Origin: PALSA-1006 sp964532405
GTDB taxonomy: Bacteria > Pseudomonadota > Gammaproteobacteria > Burkholderiales > Gallionellaceae
Reading direction: 5' to 3'
Assembly (NCBI GenBank): GCA_964532405.1
Contig: CAZHIC010000008.1
Span: 1-64,000, forward strand
Length of the DNA: 64,000 nucleotides
Shown piece after piece: positions 60,977 through 64,000 of the stretch (positions are counted from its first letter, which is position 1; the number at the start of each line of letters is the position of its first letter). Made by a program: the position numbers and the translations under genes. The notes under the pieces were generated by a model that made no database searches, was not told the DNA's origin, and worked only from the letters and a program-made list of their open reading frames with translations.

Positions 60977-61719
60977 AATTGGACTGGTGCCCTGGCATCC
61001 GCGAGGCATGCTCGTATTGGCACGATGCGCCAATGCTGCAGCAGACCTTCGAGGCACTGGAACGGACACTGGCTGAGGACAACGATGCCTGTATCGACTG
61101 TGCCAAGGCCATCGTTGAAGTGGTTTGTCGAATCGTCATTGATGAGTTGGATTCTCCGATCAATCCCGTCAAGCCAAAAGCATCCTCTCCGGATTTTGGC
61201 GAGTGGGTCGGTTCGGCAGTGCGAGTATTAAAGCTTGGTGAAAACCAGAACACTAAATTTCTCAAGTTGGTTTCCCAGCATCACAAGCTGACTACTGCCC
61301 TTGGCGATTTGCGCAATGATGCAGGACCTGTGAGCCACGGGCGTGATGGTTTTTTGGATAGGTTATCTGCTCACCACCGTCGCTCGGCCGTACTGTCGGC
61401 CGATGCCATCGTTACTTTTTTGCATCAGGCCTATCTTGAAGCGGAACTGGACTTGGTGCGCACGCGCGAGCCTTACGAGCGCTTTGATCACCTGCACGAA
61501 CTGATAGATGCGCACGTTTCATTACAAGCGGACGTCGACGATGAAGGTTTTCTCACGATAGATGTGACCCTGCCTTCCGGCGATATTTTGCCTTTACGGG
61601 TTGAAGCAAGTCGCTTGCTTTACCAACTGGATCGGGACGCCTATGTCGAGGCGTTGAACGCTGCGCGCGGGGCACTGGTTCCGGTTGTGGAATCAGTTGA
61701 AGAGTTGGGGGACGCATGA
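60973..61719 (+). CDS. Abortive-infection C-terminal-like (Abi_C) protein
   Basis: 248 residues. Residues about 30-160 resemble the Abi_C domain: paired helices with CAKAIVEVVCRIVIDEL, LRNDAGPVSHGRDGFLDRLSAHHRRSAVLSADAIVTFLHQAY. The RN...HGRD and HHRRSA stretch has conserved basic residues as in HEPN-like RNases, but I do not claim catalysis. The C-terminal 80 residues are not recognised. It overlaps hsdS and rhuM by four bases each, so it is made together with the restriction system. Probably a second defence layer inside the operon. Confidence 0.75.
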   Translation: MKLDWCPGIREACSYWHDAPMLQQTFEALERTLAEDNDACIDCAKAIVEVVCRIVIDELDSPINPVKPKASSPDFGEWVGSAVRVLKLGENQNTKFLKLVSQHHKLTTALGDLRNDAGPVSHGRDGFLDRLSAHHRRSAVLSADAIVTFLHQAYLEAELDLVRTREPYERFDHLHELIDAHVSLQADVDDEGFLTIDVTLPSGDILPLRVEASRLLYQLDRDAYVEALNAARGALVPVVESVEELGDA

Positions 61720-62711
61720 CAGAGTTAAACCAGTTCCTGCTTTATACCGCGCCAGACGGGGCGGTGAAGGTGGATGTGTTCTTCAAGGGCGAAACGGCCT
61801 GGCTGACGCAGAAGGCGCTGGCCGAATTGTTCGGCGTCCAAGTGCCAGCGATCAACAAGCATCTGAAAAACATCTTCGATACCGGTGAGCTGGTAGAGGC
61901 TTCAGTTATTTCCATTTTGGAAACCACTGCCGCCGATGGCAAAAATTACTCGACCCGCTATTACAACCTCGATGCCATCATTGCCGTCGGCTACCGCGTA
62001 AACAGTTATCAGGCGACCCAGTTCCGCATCTGGGCGACGACGACGCTGCGGGAATTCATCACCAAAGGTTTTGTGCTGGATGATGACCGCCTGAAACAGG
62101 GCAAGCAGCTCTTCGGCAAAGATTACTTTGACGAGTTGCTGGAGCGCATCCGTGAGATTCGGGCCAGCGAGCGGCGCTTTTATCAAAAAGTTACCGACAT
62201 CTACGCACTGTCCTTGGATTACAGCGCCGATGCGCCTTTAACGCGAGACTTTTTCGCCAGTGTGCAAAATAAGCTGCATTGGGCGATTACCGGTAAAACG
62301 GCTGCCGAGCTGATCTACACCTCTGCCGATGCGACCAAGATTTACATGGGCTTGGCGACATGGAAGTACGCGCCAGACGGCAAGATATTGAAGTCCGATG
62401 TGGCGGTGGCGAAAAACTATCTGAGTGAAGCGCACGTCAGGGAATTGAACCGTATCGTTTCCGCTTACCTCGATCTGGCCGAGAACCGCGCCGAGCGCGG
62501 CATCTTGATGAAAATGGCCGACTGGACAGGCTTTCTGCACAGTTTTCTGGAGCTGTCGAATTACCCGATTCTGCAAGACAAGGGCAAGGTCAGCGCACTG
62601 GAGGCGAAGCTCAAGGCGGAAGGTGAGTTCGATGTGTATCGGCAGCGGCAGGATGTGGAATACCTCTCGGACTTTGACCGGGAAATCAAACGGTTGGAGG
62701 GAAACAAATAA
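61716..62711 (+). CDS. RhuM-family protein, full length
   Basis: 331 residues. N-terminal winged-helix-like DNA-binding part (ETAWLTQKALAELFGVQVPAINKHLKNIF), the YNLDAIIAVGYRVNSYQATQFRIWATTTLREF core, and a helical C-terminal domain (ASERRFYQKVTDIYALSLDYS, SEAHVRELNRIVSAYLDLAENRAERG). RhuM genes are often inside type I restriction operons; the role is not established. It overlaps the Abi_C gene by four bases and hsdR by one. A truncated relative is at 2424-2861. Confidence 0.9.
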   Translation: MTELNQFLLYTAPDGAVKVDVFFKGETAWLTQKALAELFGVQVPAINKHLKNIFDTGELVEASVISILETTAADGKNYSTRYYNLDAIIAVGYRVNSYQATQFRIWATTTLREFITKGFVLDDDRLKQGKQLFGKDYFDELLERIREIRASERRFYQKVTDIYALSLDYSADAPLTRDFFASVQNKLHWAITGKTAAELIYTSADATKIYMGLATWKYAPDGKILKSDVAVAKNYLSEAHVRELNRIVSAYLDLAENRAERGILMKMADWTGFLHSFLELSNYPILQDKGKVSALEAKLKAEGEFDVYRQRQDVEYLSDFDREIKRLEGNK

Positions 62712-64000
62712 TGGCTTTTTTATCTGAAGCAGCCGTTGAGCTGGCACTACTAGAGCAACTGCAAGGGCTGGGCTACAGCGTCGAGCAAGAAGAAAACATC
62801 GGCCCCGATGGCCATCGCCCTGAGCGTGACAGTCACGACGTGGTCGTGCTGAAGAAGCGATTGGAGGACGCCGTTGCGTTGCTCAATCCGGGAATGCCAT
62901 TAGATGCGCGTCAGGATGCGATCCGCAAGGTGATGCAGTCCGAGCTGCCGTCGATGCTTGAAGAGAACCGCCGTATACACAAGCTGATGACCGAGGGCGT
63001 CGACGTCGAATACTACGCCGACGATGGCACTCTGACAGCGGGAAAGGTTTCCCTCATCAACTTCGAGCGGCCAGAACAGAATGACTGGTTGGTGGTGAGC
63101 CAATTCGTAGTGATCGCCGGACAATACAACCGCCGCCCGGACGTGGTGGTGTTCGTCAATGGCCTGCCGTTGGGTGTAATCGAACTGAAGGCCCCCGGCA
63201 GCGGCAACGCGACCTTGGTTGGGGCTTTTAATCAGCTACAAACCTACAAGAAGCAGATTCCGGCGCTGTTCAATACGAATGCACTGCTGGTGACCTCGGA
63301 TGGGATCACCGCCCGCGTCGGCTCGCTGTCTGCCGACCTGGAGCGGTTCATGCCGTGGCGCACGACCGACGGCAAAGACATTGCTCCAAAAGGCGCGCCC
63401 GAACTTTCGACATTGATTGAAGGCGTTTTCGAACAGCGTCGGTTACTCGACATGCTGTGCCACTTTACGGTCTTCGGTGAGACGGGCTCGGGCTTGGCGA
63501 AGATTATCGCTGGCTACCACCAGTTTCACGCGGTGCGCCACGCGGTGGAATCGACTATTCGCGCTTCGAGCCAATGGCAAGGTGTGCAGGAAGACCCCAG
63601 CGACTATGGTTTGCCCAGTGTCAAGACCCAAGCTCAAGGTGACCGAAGAGCCGGAGTGATATGGCACACACAAGGATCAGGGAAAAGTCTGCTGATGGCA
63701 TTTTATGCCGGGCAGCTGGTCAAGCATCCGGCGATGGCAAATCCGACGCTTGTGGTGCTGACCGACCGCAACGACCTCGACGATCAGTTGTTCGCCACTT
63801 TCTCGATGTGCCGCGACCTGATTCGACAGACTCCGGTACAGGCTGACAGCCGCGAAGATTTACAGAAGCTTTTGGCACGCGCTTCCGGTGGCGTGATTTT
63901 TACTACCTTGCAAAAGTTTGGTGAGACAAGCCAGGCACTAACGGACCGCCGCAACGTGGTCGTGATCGCTGATGAGGCGCATCGCAGCCAATATGGCTTT
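62711..64000 (+). CDS. hsdR: Type I restriction endonuclease subunit HsdR, partial (runs off the right edge)
   Basis: The first 430 residues are present in an open frame up to the last base of the window. The N-terminal PD-(D/E)xK nuclease domain is visible (RRPDVVVFVNGLPLGVIELKAPG, about residues 140-162). The helicase motor begins with Walker A HTQGSGKS (about 319-326), then LTDRNDLDDQLF and motif II VVIADEAHRSQYGF. Full HsdR is usually about 1000 residues, so more than half is missing. ATG overlaps the rhuM stop by one base (TAATG). Confidence 0.93.
   Translation, partial: MAFLSEAAVELALLEQLQGLGYSVEQEENIGPDGHRPERDSHDVVVLKKRLEDAVALLNPGMPLDARQDAIRKVMQSELPSMLEENRRIHKLMTEGVDVEYYADDGTLTAGKVSLINFERPEQNDWLVVSQFVVIAGQYNRRPDVVVFVNGLPLGVIELKAPGSGNATLVGAFNQLQTYKKQIPALFNTNALLVTSDGITARVGSLSADLERFMPWRTTDGKDIAPKGAPELSTLIEGVFEQRRLLDMLCHFTVFGETGSGLAKIIAGYHQFHAVRHAVESTIRASSQWQGVQEDPSDYGLPSVKTQAQGDRRAGVIWHTQGSGKSLLMAFYAGQLVKHPAMANPTLVVLTDRNDLDDQLFATFSMCRDLIRQTPVQADSREDLQKLLARASGGVIFTTLQKFGETSQALTDRRNVVVIADEAHRSQYGF

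Overview
This 64 kb window looks like chromosome of a betaproteobacterium, most likely from the Nitrosomonadales/Gallionellaceae neighbourhood (Sideroxydans, Gallionella, Nitrotoga-like). The basis is gene order and protein flavour: rimP-nusA-infB-rbfA-truB, tig-clpP-clpX-lon-hupB followed by tRNA-Val, tRNA-Asp and ppiD, a complete system I cytochrome c maturation operon, and a glycogen plus phosphoketolase/acetate kinase block. The taxonomic placement is inference; no rRNA gene is present.

Layout. 1-2.4 kb: the proximal end of a chromosomal integron. The integrase gene intI reads rightward; at least two attC sites and a low-GC cassette gene lie to its left in the opposite orientation. 2.4-5.4 kb: a truncated RhuM gene joined by a one-base overlap to two dipeptide-type ABC permeases. 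6.2-12.2 kb: the nusA/infB translation operon. 12.5-17.7 kb: an AsmA-like protein with a repetitive coiled coil, then an HDOD protein and an aspartate aminotransferase on the minus strand. 18.2-29.4 kb: carbon storage and overflow metabolism, with two glycogen phosphorylases, glycogen synthase, and a divergent phosphoketolase-acetate kinase pair. 30-38.3 kb: trigger factor, ClpXP, Lon, HU, two tRNAs and PpiD (protein quality control; lon has a good sigma-32-like promoter). 38.4-45.4 kb: ccmABCDEFGHI, nine genes with mostly 4-base or smaller overlaps. 45.7-51.1 kb: a TonB-dependent receptor, a periplasmic ABC_sub_bind protein and a hybrid histidine kinase, probably one sensory unit. 51.3-55.9 kb: smpB on the minus strand, then ratA-rnfH-PHP-yciO-M50 protease-trpS. 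56.1-64 kb: a defence island, with an ABC-type ATPase plus a TOPRIM-like DUF4276 protein, followed without a real gap by a type I restriction-modification operon carrying two extra genes (an Abi_C-like protein and a full-length RhuM) between hsdS and hsdR. hsdR runs off the right edge.

How it works together. Most of the window is conserved housekeeping. The accessory parts are the two ends: an integron on the left and a translationally coupled seven-gene defence operon on the right, each with a RhuM-family gene. Several intergenic gaps carry imperfect inverted repeats of a few recurring sequence types. Two of these repeats are themselves interrupted by copies of a 53-59 base hairpin element whose stem differs between copies but stays paired. 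That element and the ATPase/TOPRIM pair are the most promising items for new biology.
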